Part shown: piece after piece, positions 34,699-44,164 of the stretch
Layout of the letters: every line of letters begins with the position of its first letter
Position numbering within the stretch: the first letter of the stretch is position 1
From: Paracoccaceae bacterium
Lineage (GTDB): Bacteria; Pseudomonadota; Alphaproteobacteria; Rhodobacterales; Rhodobacteraceae
Assembly: GCA_028284605.1 (NCBI GenBank)
Contig: JANQRL010000040.1
Location: 50,651-114,650 of the forward strand
Direction of reading: 5' to 3'
DNA: 64,000 nucleotides
Translations under genes and position numbers: made by a program
The notes under the pieces: model-generated
What the model was told of the DNA's origin: nothing
What the model saw: the letters and a program-made list of their open reading frames with translations, nothing else
Database searches by the model: none

Positions 34699-35702
34699 TC
34701 GAGATCCTCGGCCAGCAGGGTCTGGAGCAGGAACCAGGGCGCCCCGATCAGCGCGACGACGACGCCGACCGGCACTTCGACCGGCGGGGAGACGACCTTG
34801 GACATCCCGTCCGCGACGAGCATCAGCGCCGCCCCGAGCAGGGCCGTCGTCGGCACCAGGATGCGGTGATCCTGGCCGAAGAGCAGCTTCGCCATATGCG
34901 GCACGATCAGCCCGGCAAAGGCGATCGGTCCGGCGACGGAGACCGCGGCGCCGGTGAGGCCCGCTGCCAGCAGCATGCCGATCAGCAGGGTGACGCGCGG
35001 ATCGGCGCCGAGGCTCTTGGCCACGTCCTGCCCCATCGCCATCAGGTTGAAGCGGTGGGCGGCGAGCATCGCCACGATCACCCCCGACACGGTCCAGAAC
35101 GCCATCCGCAAGACCGGCGGCCAGCGGATGTCGGTGATGTCGCCCACCGTCCAGCGCACCACGCTGCGCGCCAGCTCGTCCTCCAGCGTGTAGGCAAAGC
35201 GCACCAGCGCGTAGGAGAAGGCGCCGACCGCGACACCGCCGAGGATCAGGCGCATCGCATCGATCCGGCCGGCGAAGCCGCCGGCGATGGCGAAGGTCAG
35301 GATACCGGCGGCCAGGGCGCCGAGCATCGCCATCCCGTCCAGCGGCAGCGGCACCGCATGGGGCGCGATCAGCGCCAGCGCCAGCCCGAAGGCCGCGCCC
35401 TGATTGATCCCGAGGATCGACGGCGAGGCCAGCGGATTCCGGGTCACCGCCTGGAGAGCGAGCCCGGCGAGGCCGAGATTGATACCGATCAGCGCCGCCG
35501 CGAGGCTGCGCGGCGCCCGGATATCGCGGATCACCGCGGCGGAGGTCGCATCGCCCTTAAAAATGGCGGCCAGCCCGATATCGGACCGACCGCCAGTCAC
35601 CAGGGAAAACAACGCACCGCCGGCAATCGCGATCAGCAGCAGTGCCACGGAAAGCCCAAGCGGCAGGCGCGCCGCGCCGGCGCGGCCGACCGCAAGGCTC
35701 AT
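34695..35702 (-). CDS. iron-siderophore ABC permease (FecC/FepD-like)
   Basis: 335 aa FecCD family permease with GINLGLAGLALQAVTRNPLAS, GPIAFAGLIVPHMAKLLFG and the C-terminal PPVEVPVGVVVALIGAPWFL. Its start overlaps the stop of the binding-protein gene and its stop the start of the next permease, so all four genes are co-translated. Confidence 0.94.
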   Translation of the reverse strand: MSLAVGRAGAARLPLGLSVALLLIAIAGGALFSLVTGGRSDIGLAAIFKGDATSAAVIRDIRAPRSLAAALIGINLGLAGLALQAVTRNPLASPSILGINQGAAFGLALALIAPHAVPLPLDGMAMLGALAAGILTFAIAGGFAGRIDAMRLILGGVAVGAFSYALVRFAYTLEDELARSVVRWTVGDITDIRWPPVLRMAFWTVSGVIVAMLAAHRFNLMAMGQDVAKSLGADPRVTLLIGMLLAAGLTGAAVSVAGPIAFAGLIVPHMAKLLFGQDHRILVPTTALLGAALMLVADGMSKVVSPPVEVPVGVVVALIGAPWFLLQTLLAEDLE

Positions 35703-36616
35703 TCAAGCTGGCCCATGATCTCCAGCAGATCGGCCGCGGTCAGTTCGGCGGCGAGCATGCCGCGCAGCCGAGACCAGTTATGGGCCGTGACGTTGAACAC
35801 CCGATCGGATTGGACTGCGCCGAGAGCGTCATAGAGGGTCTCGCCGGCCCAGCCATCGACGAAGGACGGGTCGGCATATTCGCCGAAGATCAGGATATCC
35901 GGGTTCACCTCGGAGAGTTGTTCGAGCGTGGTGGGCACGTAGTTGGTCTCGTAGACCCCGCCATCGCCATCGGGCCGCATGGTCGAGGAAAACCCGAACA
36001 TCTCCAGGAGCGAGCCGTTATAGGAGGCCGGCGAATGCAGCCAGAGACCGTTGGCGTTGGTGACGCCGAACTGCGCCGATTTGCCTTCGCTCAGGGGCCG
36101 GATCTGGGCCACGTAATCTTCCATCAGCGCGCGATGTTCGGCGACCCGGGCGTCCATCTCCTCGGACTTTCCGATGGCCGCGCCGACGACGCTCATCTGT
36201 TCGACCGAATCGTGATAGTCGCCGGCCAGACTGTCGAGCACGATGGTCGGCGCGATCTGCGAGAGCGTCTCGTAAGCCTCGCCATGGCGGCTGAGATCGG
36301 CGATGATCAGGTCCGGCTGAAGCGAGGCGATGACCTCCAGGCTCGGGCTCCGCCGCGTGCCGACCGACACCCACTCGTCACCGATCACATCCGTATAGGC
36401 CGAAATCACCCGCTCGCGCCGCTCGTCGTCGGCGATGCCGACCGGCGCCACGCCGACCGAGGCCAGCGCATCGATGAAGCTGAACTCCAGCACGACGATC
36501 CGCTCGGGGTTGTCGGGGACATCCGTGACGCCGAGTTCGTGCTCGATCTCCGCCGCATGGACGGTCGTGACGGCCAAAGCCATCGCCGCGATCAAACCAA
36601 AAAGCGAGCTGCGCAT
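35699..36616 (-). CDS. periplasmic ferric-siderophore binding protein (FecB-like)
   Basis: 305 aa. A Sec signal peptide (cleavage near VHAA, residue 21), then a cluster A-2/TroA-type fold. The segment RIVVLEFSFIDALASVGVAPVGIADD is very close to the equivalent part of the ferric-dicitrate binding protein FecB, so citrate-type or other carboxylate siderophores are the best guess. First gene of the operon; its promoter must lie in 36617-36800 with the divergent ABC system. I saw no clear Fur or Irr/RirA box there by eye. Confidence 0.9.
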   Translation of the reverse strand: MRSSLFGLIAAMALAVTTVHAAEIEHELGVTDVPDNPERIVVLEFSFIDALASVGVAPVGIADDERRERVISAYTDVIGDEWVSVGTRRSPSLEVIASLQPDLIIADLSRHGEAYETLSQIAPTIVLDSLAGDYHDSVEQMSVVGAAIGKSEEMDARVAEHRALMEDYVAQIRPLSEGKSAQFGVTNANGLWLHSPASYNGSLLEMFGFSSTMRPDGDGGVYETNYVPTTLEQLSEVNPDILIFGEYADPSFVDGWAGETLYDALGAVQSDRVFNVTAHNWSRLRGMLAAELTAADLLEIMGQLE

Positions 36617-36844
36617 GCCGGGGTCCTTTCACTTCCGGGGACATCGGCTGGCGGTCTTGCTCGCTGGATCGCGGCGAGGGTTTCAGAACACGGGCGGGAG
36701 GGCAAGCGCATCCTTCCGGCCGGATAAGACGATCGGAAAACCGCGCGTCCTGCGCGCGAAAACGTGACCGTGGCGGGCGCCGGGAGCGGCCTTGACTCGG
36801 CGACCCGACCGGTCAGGGTGTCGGCAACAACCGGGAGAAATTCA

Positions 36845-38425
36845 ATGGGCTACACTTCGACACTTCGCGCGTCGGTCATGGGGGCCGCCCTCGTTGCGGC
36901 GTCGGTCCCCGCCTCCGCCGAGACCTTTCGCTGGGCGTCGGGCACCGATCCGCAGACCATGGACCCGCATGCCGTCAGCTCGGCCCCTGTGCTGTCGTTT
37001 CTCAACAACATCTATGAGGGGCTGGTGCGCCGTGATCGGGACATGTCCATCGAGCCCTCCCTGGCGACGAGTTGGGCGCCGCTCGACGGTGAGAACGGCT
37101 GGCGGTTCAATCTCCGGGAAGGCGTGACGTTCCAGGACGGCGCGGCCTTCACCGCCGAGGACGTATTCTTTTCCTACCAGCGCGCCGCGAGCGAGGCCTC
37201 GGACGTGCGCTCCTGGTTCGCGCCGGTTTCCGAGGTGCGGGTCGTGGATGACTTCACCATCGATTTCGTGACCACCGCGCCGAACCCGCTCTTCCCGGAT
37301 TCCATCGCCAACTTCATGATCCTCGACAAGGGCTGGGCCGAGGCGAACGATGCCGCCCTGCCGGCCCGGGATGCCGAGAATTTCGCCACGCTGAACGTGA
37401 ACGGCACCGGGGCATTCACCCTCGGCGCGCGCGATCCGGGGGTGCGGACCACCCTGGTGCCCCATGAGGGCTGGTGGGACACGCCGGAACACAATGTCAC
37501 CGAGGGTATCTTCACCCCGATTGGAAACGCGGCGACCGGCCTTGCCGCGCTGCTCTCGGGCGATATCGACTTCATCCAGCCGATCCCGCTTCAGGACATC
37601 GCGCAGGTGGAGAGCCGGGAGGGCTTTCAGGTCCTCGAAGGGATCGAGACCCGGGTCATCATGTTCGGCTTCGGGCATGAGCATGACAGGCTGCTCTATT
37701 CCTCGGACGTGACCGACGCGAACCCGTTCCAGGACGTGCGGGTGCGCCTGGCCGCGGCCCATGCCATCGATGTCGATACGATGAACCGCGTGATCTTCCG
37801 CGACAAGGTCGACCCGGCGAGCCAGCTCGTCCCGGCCGGCATCTCGGGCTATTCCGAGGCCAATTCCGCGCGCATCCCCTACGATCCCGACCGCGCGCGG
37901 GAGCTTCTGGCCGAGGCCGGCTATCCCGACGGGTTCTCCTTCGGGCTGAAATGCACCAATGACCGCTATATCAACGACGAGGCGGTGTGCCGGGCGGCGG
38001 CCTCAATGTTCGCCGCCGTGGGGCTCAATGCCGAACTGAGCACCGGTCCGGTGCGGGATTACTGGCCGCAGCTTCGCGAGGACGATTTCGACATGTATCT
38101 CCTCGGCTGGTCGCCGGGCACCTTCGACATGGAGCATCCGATCCGGTTCCTCAAGCACAGCCAGGATGACGAACGCCGGCTGGGCTCCTGGAACTTCGGC
38201 AATTTCTCCAATGCCCGGGTCGATGAGCTTCTGCCGATGATCCAGCAGGAACTCGACCCGGCGGCGCGGCAGGCGATGATCGACGAGGTGGTCGCGATCA
38301 GCCAGCAGGAGGTCGCCTATATCCCGCTCTACGTGCAGCCGCTGATCTGGGCGGCGAAGGACAATGTCGACCTGACCCAGCGGGCCGACAACTTCTTCAT
38401 GCTGCGCTGGGTCACGGTCAACTGA
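36845..38425 (+). CDS. ABC transporter substrate-binding protein, family 5 (peptide/nickel/metallophore type)
   Basis: 526 aa SBP_bac_5 protein. Sec signal peptide MGYTSTLRASVMGAALVAA, cleaved near PASAE (residue 23), then FRWASGTDPQTMDPHAVSS, the usual start of Opp-type proteins, and GWRFNLREGVTFQDG. ATG 36845 has GGAGA 9 bases upstream, and a TTGACT at 36792-36797 could be the -35 box. Heads an operon with two permeases and a fused ATPase. The flanking siderophore systems suggest a metallophore or metal-chelate cargo rather than plain peptides; this is inference. Confidence 0.92.
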   Translation: MGYTSTLRASVMGAALVAASVPASAETFRWASGTDPQTMDPHAVSSAPVLSFLNNIYEGLVRRDRDMSIEPSLATSWAPLDGENGWRFNLREGVTFQDGAAFTAEDVFFSYQRAASEASDVRSWFAPVSEVRVVDDFTIDFVTTAPNPLFPDSIANFMILDKGWAEANDAALPARDAENFATLNVNGTGAFTLGARDPGVRTTLVPHEGWWDTPEHNVTEGIFTPIGNAATGLAALLSGDIDFIQPIPLQDIAQVESREGFQVLEGIETRVIMFGFGHEHDRLLYSSDVTDANPFQDVRVRLAAAHAIDVDTMNRVIFRDKVDPASQLVPAGISGYSEANSARIPYDPDRARELLAEAGYPDGFSFGLKCTNDRYINDEAVCRAAASMFAAVGLNAELSTGPVRDYWPQLREDDFDMYLLGWSPGTFDMEHPIRFLKHSQDDERRLGSWNFGNFSNARVDELLPMIQQELDPAARQAMIDEVVAISQQEVAYIPLYVQPLIWAAKDNVDLTQRADNFFMLRWVTVN

Positions 38426-38451
38426 CCGCGGCCTGACGGGCCCGGGAGGCG

Positions 38452-39426
38452 ATGGCCTATTTCATCCTGAAGCGGCTCGTTCAGTCGGTCTTCGTGATGC
38501 TGGCCGTCGCCTTCCTGGCGTTTTCGCTGTTTCGCTTCGTCGGCGATCCAGTCAGCCAGATGACCGGCGTGGAGACCTCAATCGAGGATCAGGAACGGCT
38601 GCGCGAGGATCTGGGCCTCAACGACCCCTTCGTGGTGCAGTTCGCCCGGTTCACCGGCGATCTGGTGCGGGGCGATTTCGGCTTTTCCTACCGCACCCGG
38701 CAGCCGGTGGCGGAGATGATCGCCGACCGTATCCCGGCGACGCTGGAGCTTGGGGTCGTTGCGCTGCTGATCTCGCTGATCGTCGGTATTCCGGCCGGTG
38801 TCTACACGGCGCTCAGGCCGCGGGGCGCGCTCACCCAGACGATCCTGCTGACCACGCTTGTCGGCGTCTCGATCCCGACCTTCGTCATCGGTATCCTGCT
38901 GATCTTCCTCTTCGGCGTGCAGCTTGGCTGGTTCCCAACCTTCGGGCGCGGCGGCACGGTGCAGATCGGCGGCTGGGAAAGCTCGCTCTTCACCCTCGAC
39001 GGCTGGCGCGCGATCCTGCTCCCCGCCGTCACCCTCGGGGTCTACCAGCTCACCCTGACCATGCGGCTGGTGCGGGCCGAGATGATGGAGGTGCTGCGCT
39101 CGGACTATATCCGCTTCGCCACCGCCCGTGGGGTGCCCTATCGCAGCCTCTATTACCGCCACGCCCTGTCGAACACGATGATCCCGGTGATCACCATCAT
39201 CGGGCTGCAATTCGGCGGGGTGATCGCCTTTTCCATCGTCACCGAGAGCGTCTTTCAGTGGCCGGGCATGGGGCTCCTGTTTCTTGAATCGATCCGCTTC
39301 GTCGATATCCCGGTGATGGGGGTCTACCTTGTCGTCATCGCCTTCTTCTTCGTGCTGGTGAACCTGATCGTCGACCTGCTCTATGTCGCCATCGACCCGC
39401 GATTGCGGATCCGGGACCTGGCCTGA
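38452..39426 (+). CDS. ABC transporter permease (OppB/NikB-like)
   Basis: 324 aa. N-terminal span, then DLGLNDPFVVQFARFTGD and GDFGFSYRTRQPVAEMI, the conserved OppB/DppB periplasmic insert. The permease core carries YIRFATARGVPYRSLYYRHAL as docking loop. Begins 26 bases after the binding protein gene with GGGAGG upstream of its ATG and overlaps the next permease by one base. Confidence 0.94.
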   Translation: MAYFILKRLVQSVFVMLAVAFLAFSLFRFVGDPVSQMTGVETSIEDQERLREDLGLNDPFVVQFARFTGDLVRGDFGFSYRTRQPVAEMIADRIPATLELGVVALLISLIVGIPAGVYTALRPRGALTQTILLTTLVGVSIPTFVIGILLIFLFGVQLGWFPTFGRGGTVQIGGWESSLFTLDGWRAILLPAVTLGVYQLTLTMRLVRAEMMEVLRSDYIRFATARGVPYRSLYYRHALSNTMIPVITIIGLQFGGVIAFSIVTESVFQWPGMGLLFLESIRFVDIPVMGVYLVVIAFFFVLVNLIVDLLYVAIDPRLRIRDLA

Positions 39427-40331
39427 TGTGGGCCTTCATCAAGCGGAGCGAGCCGCTCTGGCTCTTCGTGCATTCGCCGGCGGCGATCATCGCGGCGATC
39501 CTTGCCCTGACCATTATCTGCGGCGCCGCCTTCGCGCCGTGGATCGCGCTCAACAACCCCTACGATCTTGCCTCGTTCAGCCTGATGGACGGGCTGTTGC
39601 CGCCGGTCTGGCAGGAGGGCGGGCGCGCGCCGTTCTGGCTCGGCACCGACGATCAGGGCCGGGACATGATCTCCTCGATCCTCTACGGCGCGCGGCTGTC
39701 GCTGATGATCGGGCTCGCCGCGATGGCCATCGCCACCGTGCTGGGCGTCGGGCTGGGCCTCGCGGCGGGCTATATCGGCGGCCGGTTCGATGCCGTTGTG
39801 ATGCGGATCGCCGATGTCCAGCTCGCGCTGCCGGCGATCCTCACCGCGCTTCTCATCGACGGGATCGCGCGGGGGGTGCTGCCGACGGATGTGCAGCAGG
39901 AATTCCGCGTCGTGGTCCTGACCCTGGCCATCGCGCTCTCGCTCTGGGTCAATTTCGCCCGCACCGCCCGGGCCTCCACCTTCGTCGAGATGAACAAGGA
40001 CTATGTCCAGGCGGCGATGATCCAGGGCCAGCATCCGTTGCGCGTGATGTTCATCCACATCCTGCCGAACATCCTCGGGCCGCTCCTTGTCATCATGACG
40101 GTCGATCTCGCCTCGGCGATCCTGCTTGAGGCGACGCTCAGCTTCCTTGGCATCGGCCTGCCAGCGGACAGTCCGTCGCTCGGCACGCTGATCCGTATCG
40201 GGATGCAGTTCCTGCTCTCCGGCGAATGGTGGATCCTCTGGGTTCCGTCGATTTTCCTCGTCCTGCTCGTGGTCTCGATCAACATCCTCGGCGACTTCCT
40301 GCGCGACGTCTTCAACCCGAGGCTGCGCTGA
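39426..40331 (+). CDS. ABC transporter permease (OppC/NikC-like)
   Basis: 301 aa. Contains LGTDDQGRDMISSILYGARLSLMIG, the entry segment of the OppC class, and docking loop YVQAAMIQGQHPLRVMFIHILP, with five further membrane spans. Start and stop each overlap the neighbouring genes by one base (TGATG), so it is translationally coupled to both. Confidence 0.94.
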   Translation: MWAFIKRSEPLWLFVHSPAAIIAAILALTIICGAAFAPWIALNNPYDLASFSLMDGLLPPVWQEGGRAPFWLGTDDQGRDMISSILYGARLSLMIGLAAMAIATVLGVGLGLAAGYIGGRFDAVVMRIADVQLALPAILTALLIDGIARGVLPTDVQQEFRVVVLTLAIALSLWVNFARTARASTFVEMNKDYVQAAMIQGQHPLRVMFIHILPNILGPLLVIMTVDLASAILLEATLSFLGIGLPADSPSLGTLIRIGMQFLLSGEWWILWVPSIFLVLLVVSINILGDFLRDVFNPRLR

Positions 40332-42001
40332 TGCTCGCCGTCGAGGACCTGACCGTCGCCTTCCCGTCGCGCTTCGGCATCTTCCGGGCCATCGAGGATA
40401 TCACACTTGCCATTGCGCCGGGTGAAATCCACGGGCTCGTCGGTGAAAGCGGGGCCGGCAAGTCCACCATCGGGGCCGCGATCATCGGCCTCCTGCAACC
40501 GCCGGGCCATGTCGAGCGGGGCGCGATGCGGCTCGGGGAGACCGATCTGCGGGCGCTGACGCCGAACCAGGCTCATGAGATCCGCGGCAAGCGGATCTCG
40601 ATGATCTTCCAGGACCCGCAGACCAGCCTCAACCCGCTGATGACCATCGAGGATCAGCTCATCGAGACGATCCTGGCCCATGAGGACATCACGGCCGACG
40701 CCGCCCGCGACCGCGCTGTCGGCATTCTCGAAGAGATCGGTATCCGGGATGCACGGACGCGGATCAGGGCCTATCCGCACCAGTTTTCCGGCGGGATGCG
40801 CCAGCGCGTCGTCATCGCCCTGGCAATCTGCACCAACCCGGAACTGGTGATCGCCGACGAGCCGACCACCGCGCTTGATGTCGCGGTGCAATCCCAGGTG
40901 CTCGATCTGATCCGCCGGCTCGCCGACGACCGTGGGATCGGTTTTCTGCTGATCACCCACGATATCGGGGTCATCGCCCGGATCACCGATCGGGTGACCG
41001 TGCTGCGGGCCGGTGCGGTAATGGAGACCGGCGAGACCGCCGCCGTGCTCGGCCGGCCGGCCCATGACTACACCCGGGCGCTGATGGCCGCGGTGCCGCC
41101 GCTCGACCGCCGGGTGGAGCGGTTTCTGGTGCCCGGCGACAGCGCCCGGGGCGGAGCCGCGAGCGAGACCGCTGCGCGCTGGCTGCTGGACGGCGACGCC
41201 GGCCCGCCGCTCGGCCTGTCGGTCGAGGAGGTCTCGGTGCAGTTCGCCGGCCCGCGGACCTCGTTTCTGAAGAAACCGGATGTGTTTCAGGCCCTCGACA
41301 GGGTGAGTTTCGCGGTCGCGCCGGGCAAGGTCACCGGCCTGGTCGGCGAAAGCGGCTCCGGCAAATCCACCATTGCGAAGGTCATCGCGGGTCTGGTCAG
41401 GCCGGTTTCGGGCCGTCTGGCGCTCGGTGGAGAGCCGTTGCCGGAGGGCCGGGCGCGGCCGCGCCGGCACCCCTCGCGCCGGCTGATCCAGATGATCTTC
41501 CAGGACCCGTTTTCCAGCCTCAACGCCCGGCACCGGATCGGCGATATCCTGGCCGAACCGCTCTGGCTCTACGGTCTGGAACCGCGGGCGGAGAAACGGC
41601 GCGCCCTGGCGGCAGCGATGCTCGATCTGGTCGGCATGGAGCCGGACGCCATCGACAAGTACCCGCATCAGTTCTCCGGCGGGCAGCGTCAGCGGATCGC
41701 GGTCGCCCGCGCCCTGCTCGCCCGCCCCCGGTTCCTGATCTGCGACGAGCCGACCTCGGCCCTCGACGTCTCGATCCAGGCCCAGGTGCTGAACCTGCTC
41801 AAGGACCTCCAGGCCCGGTTCGGGCTCTCGATGCTCTTCATCACCCACAACCTCGCGGTGGTGCGGCAGATGGCCGACGACCTCGTGGTGATGCGGCAGG
41901 GCCGGATCGTCGATGGCGGCGAGACCGAACGCCTGTTCCGCGATCCCGCATCCGACTATACGCGGGAATTGATCGAGCTCACGCCGGTCGCGCGCTTCTG
42001 A
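40331..42001 (+). CDS. fused two-domain ABC ATPase (OppD-OppF like)
   Basis: 556 aa. Module 1: Walker A GESGAGKST near residue 39, signature SGGMRQRVVIALAI, Walker B LVIADEPTTALD. Module 2: GESGSGKST near 341, signature SGGQRQRIAVARALL, FLICDEPTSALD. Both modules look catalytically intact. It energises the two permeases encoded immediately upstream. A second fused ATPase of the same layout lies at 8824-10482, but the two belong to different importers. Last gene of the operon; a hairpin follows at 42014. Confidence 0.94.
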   Translation: MLAVEDLTVAFPSRFGIFRAIEDITLAIAPGEIHGLVGESGAGKSTIGAAIIGLLQPPGHVERGAMRLGETDLRALTPNQAHEIRGKRISMIFQDPQTSLNPLMTIEDQLIETILAHEDITADAARDRAVGILEEIGIRDARTRIRAYPHQFSGGMRQRVVIALAICTNPELVIADEPTTALDVAVQSQVLDLIRRLADDRGIGFLLITHDIGVIARITDRVTVLRAGAVMETGETAAVLGRPAHDYTRALMAAVPPLDRRVERFLVPGDSARGGAASETAARWLLDGDAGPPLGLSVEEVSVQFAGPRTSFLKKPDVFQALDRVSFAVAPGKVTGLVGESGSGKSTIAKVIAGLVRPVSGRLALGGEPLPEGRARPRRHPSRRLIQMIFQDPFSSLNARHRIGDILAEPLWLYGLEPRAEKRRALAAAMLDLVGMEPDAIDKYPHQFSGGQRQRIAVARALLARPRFLICDEPTSALDVSIQAQVLNLLKDLQARFGLSMLFITHNLAVVRQMADDLVVMRQGRIVDGGETERLFRDPASDYTRELIELTPVARF

Positions 42002-42320
42002 GTAGCGATGTCGGCGGTTGCCGCTCCCCGGCGAGACGCGGGCGGGCAACCGCGCCGGGACTGGCGGTCCATCGGCGGATGGTCGATTGAACTCCCTCAA
42101 GGCAGGCGGTAAGAGCCTGTCCGAGCCAGACATAAGCGCCCGGGTCCAGTCACCGGTCGCGGTCAAGCCTGGCCGCCAACCGTCCGGCGGCACTCTCAGC
42201 GGTCTGAAGTCTTTTCTCTCACGGACGTTGGTGTGCGATGCATGAAGCGGTTGATCCCATGCGCCTGGTCCCGTCCGGTGACGGCACCGGCTGCCGGTGC
42301 GGCACGGAAGGCGGCCCCCG
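42002..42320. other. intergenic region between Opp-type and second siderophore importer
   Basis: 319 bases. A 9-bp perfect inverted repeat (GCGGTTGCC at 42014-42022 with GGCAACCGC at 42045-42053) lies just past the upstream stop codon and probably marks the transcript end, although no T-run follows. The remainder should contain the promoter of the next operon. No cobalamin-riboswitch core, iron box or reading frame was recognised. Confidence 0.5.
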
Positions 42321-43169
42321 ATGACCGCAACGCAGGATGCCGACGCCGTCTCGGCCACACCGCTGTCCGCCCGGGGCCTGTCCGTGGGCTACGGCGAGCA
42401 GGCCATCGTCCGCGACGTCACACTGTCGATCCGGCCCGGCGAGATCACCGCCCTTGTCGGGCCCAATGGCTGCGGCAAGTCGACCCTGCTGAAAGCCCTC
42501 GCGCGGATCCTGCCGGCGATGTCCGGCGAGGTGACGCTCGACGGCCAGCCGATCGGCAGCTTCCCGACCAAGGACGTCGCCCGCAAGCTCTCGGTGCTGC
42601 CCCAGGGGCCGATCGCGCCGGAGGGTCTGACGGTCACCGAACTTGTCGCCCAGGGCCGGTTTCCGCACCAGACGCTGTTCCGTCAGTGGTCGCCGGGGGA
42701 CCGGGCGGCAGTGGAGCGCGCCATGGCGCTGACCGATCTCGCCGATCTCGCCGAACGCCCGGTCCACAGCCTATCGGGCGGCCAGCGGCAGCGCTGCTGG
42801 CTCGCGATGGTGCTGGCCCAAGACACGCCGCTCCTGCTGCTCGACGAGCCAACCACCTTTCTCGACCTCAAGGTGCAGGTCGACATCATGGCGCTTCTGT
42901 CGCGGATCGTCCACGCGGACGGGCGCACCATGCTCCTGGTGCTGCATGAGCTGAACCTCGCCGCCGCCTTCGCGGACCGTATCGTGATGATGCGCGAAGG
43001 CCGGATCGTGTCCGAAGGGCCCGGCGAAGAGGTGATCCGGCCCGACGAACTCCGCTCGGTATTCGAGCTGCGTGCGGATGTGATCCCCGACCCGGTGACC
43101 GGCCGACCGGTCTGCCTGCCGCGCAGCCCCGATGACAGCGCGGCACCGGCCTCGCGGGCGGCGGAATGA
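42321..43169 (+). CDS. iron-siderophore ABC importer ATPase (second system)
   Basis: 282 aa. Walker A GPNGCGKST at 47-55, signature LSGGQRQRCWLAMVLA, Walker B LLLLDEPTTFLD, the TTFLD form being typical of siderophore ATPases. ATG 42321 was chosen; an in-frame GTG at 42297 would add eight residues. Overlaps the first permease gene by 4 bases. The gene order is ATPase, permease, permease, binding protein, the reverse of the system at 32.9-36.6 kb, so the two are separate acquisitions or old paralogues and not a recent tandem duplication. Confidence 0.92.
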   Translation: MTATQDADAVSATPLSARGLSVGYGEQAIVRDVTLSIRPGEITALVGPNGCGKSTLLKALARILPAMSGEVTLDGQPIGSFPTKDVARKLSVLPQGPIAPEGLTVTELVAQGRFPHQTLFRQWSPGDRAAVERAMALTDLADLAERPVHSLSGGQRQRCWLAMVLAQDTPLLLLDEPTTFLDLKVQVDIMALLSRIVHADGRTMLLVLHELNLAAAFADRIVMMREGRIVSEGPGEEVIRPDELRSVFELRADVIPDPVTGRPVCLPRSPDDSAAPASRAAE

Positions 43170-44164
43170 CCGCGACGCGCACGATCCTGACCGCAAGCGG
43201 GTTCTGGCTCTGCGTGGCTGGCGTCGGCATAGCCTTCCTGTGGCATATCTCGGTCGGTGCCAAGGCGATCCCGCTCGCCACGGTCTGGGAGGCTCTGGTC
43301 GCGCCGCAGGAGGGCGTCTTCGACCACGTGGTGGTGCGCGAGCTGCGGATGCCGCGGGCGATCTTCGCGATCAGCGTCGGCGCCGCGCTCGCCGTGGCCG
43401 GGGCGCTGATGCAGGGGGTAACGCGCAACCCGCTCGCCGAACCGGGTATCCTCGGCCTGCTCGCCGGAGCGACCTTTGCCGTCATCATCGGGATCGGCTG
43501 GTTCGAGCTGGCCGGCACGGCCTACGTGCCGCTCTTCGCAGCCATCGGCGCCCTGGTCGGCGCGGCGCTCGTCTGGACCATCGCCGGTGCGGCGCCGGGC
43601 GGGGCGACGCCGCTCACGCTGATCCTGTCGGGCGCGGCGGTCAGCGGATTTCTCTACGCCATCGAGAGCGCGGCGCTCCTGCTCAACGAGGATGCGTTCG
43701 ACGATTTCCGTGTCTGGCTCTCCGGCTCGCTCGCCGGGCGCGATATGGGCACGTTTCTCTGGGCGCTGCCCTGGTTCGCCGCCGGGCTGATCGCGGCGAT
43801 GGTGATCGCGCGCCAGGTCACCGCGCTGGCGATGGGTGAGGAGACCGCCGCCGGGCTCGGCGTCGATACCGTGCGGATCAAGTTCATCGCTCTGGCCGCG
43901 GTCATCGCGCTGACCGCCGCGGCGGTTTCCATCGCCGGGCCGCTCGGTTTCGTCGGCCTGGTGATCCCCCATGTGGTGCGGCTGTTCCTGGGCTCGGACT
44001 ACCGGCTCATCGTGCCGTTCTCGGCCGTGGTCGGCGCCGGCTACGTCGTTGTCGTCGACATCGCGGCGCGGGTCGTGCTGGCACCGATCGAGATCTCCAC
44101 CGGGATCGTCACCACGATGCTCGGCGCCCCGGTCTTCATCTGGCTGGTGAGGGCGCGGTTGTGA
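43166..44164 (+). CDS. iron-siderophore ABC permease (second system, FepD-like)
   Basis: 332 aa FecCD family permease. Landmarks: GAALAVAGALMQGVTRNPLAEPGILG, GPLGFVGLVIPHVVRLFLG, and APIEISTGIVTTMLGAPVFIWLV near the C-terminus. Joined to both neighbours by 4-base overlaps. About 9-10 membrane helices. Confidence 0.94.
   Translation: MTATRTILTASGFWLCVAGVGIAFLWHISVGAKAIPLATVWEALVAPQEGVFDHVVVRELRMPRAIFAISVGAALAVAGALMQGVTRNPLAEPGILGLLAGATFAVIIGIGWFELAGTAYVPLFAAIGALVGAALVWTIAGAAPGGATPLTLILSGAAVSGFLYAIESAALLLNEDAFDDFRVWLSGSLAGRDMGTFLWALPWFAAGLIAAMVIARQVTALAMGEETAAGLGVDTVRIKFIALAAVIALTAAAVSIAGPLGFVGLVIPHVVRLFLGSDYRLIVPFSAVVGAGYVVVVDIAARVVLAPIEISTGIVTTMLGAPVFIWLVRARL

Noticed and set aside
8824..42001. 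Recent duplication of the two fused-ATPase peptide-type importers
   Set aside because: The systems at 8.8-14.3 kb and 36.8-42 kb differ in signal type (Tat versus Sec), gene order and permease length, so they are distinct members of a large family.
42002..42320. Cobalamin riboswitch or iron box before the second siderophore-type importer
   Set aside because: FecCD-type systems can also carry vitamin B12, so I looked for the B12-box core and for Fur/RirA-like dyads by eye and found none.
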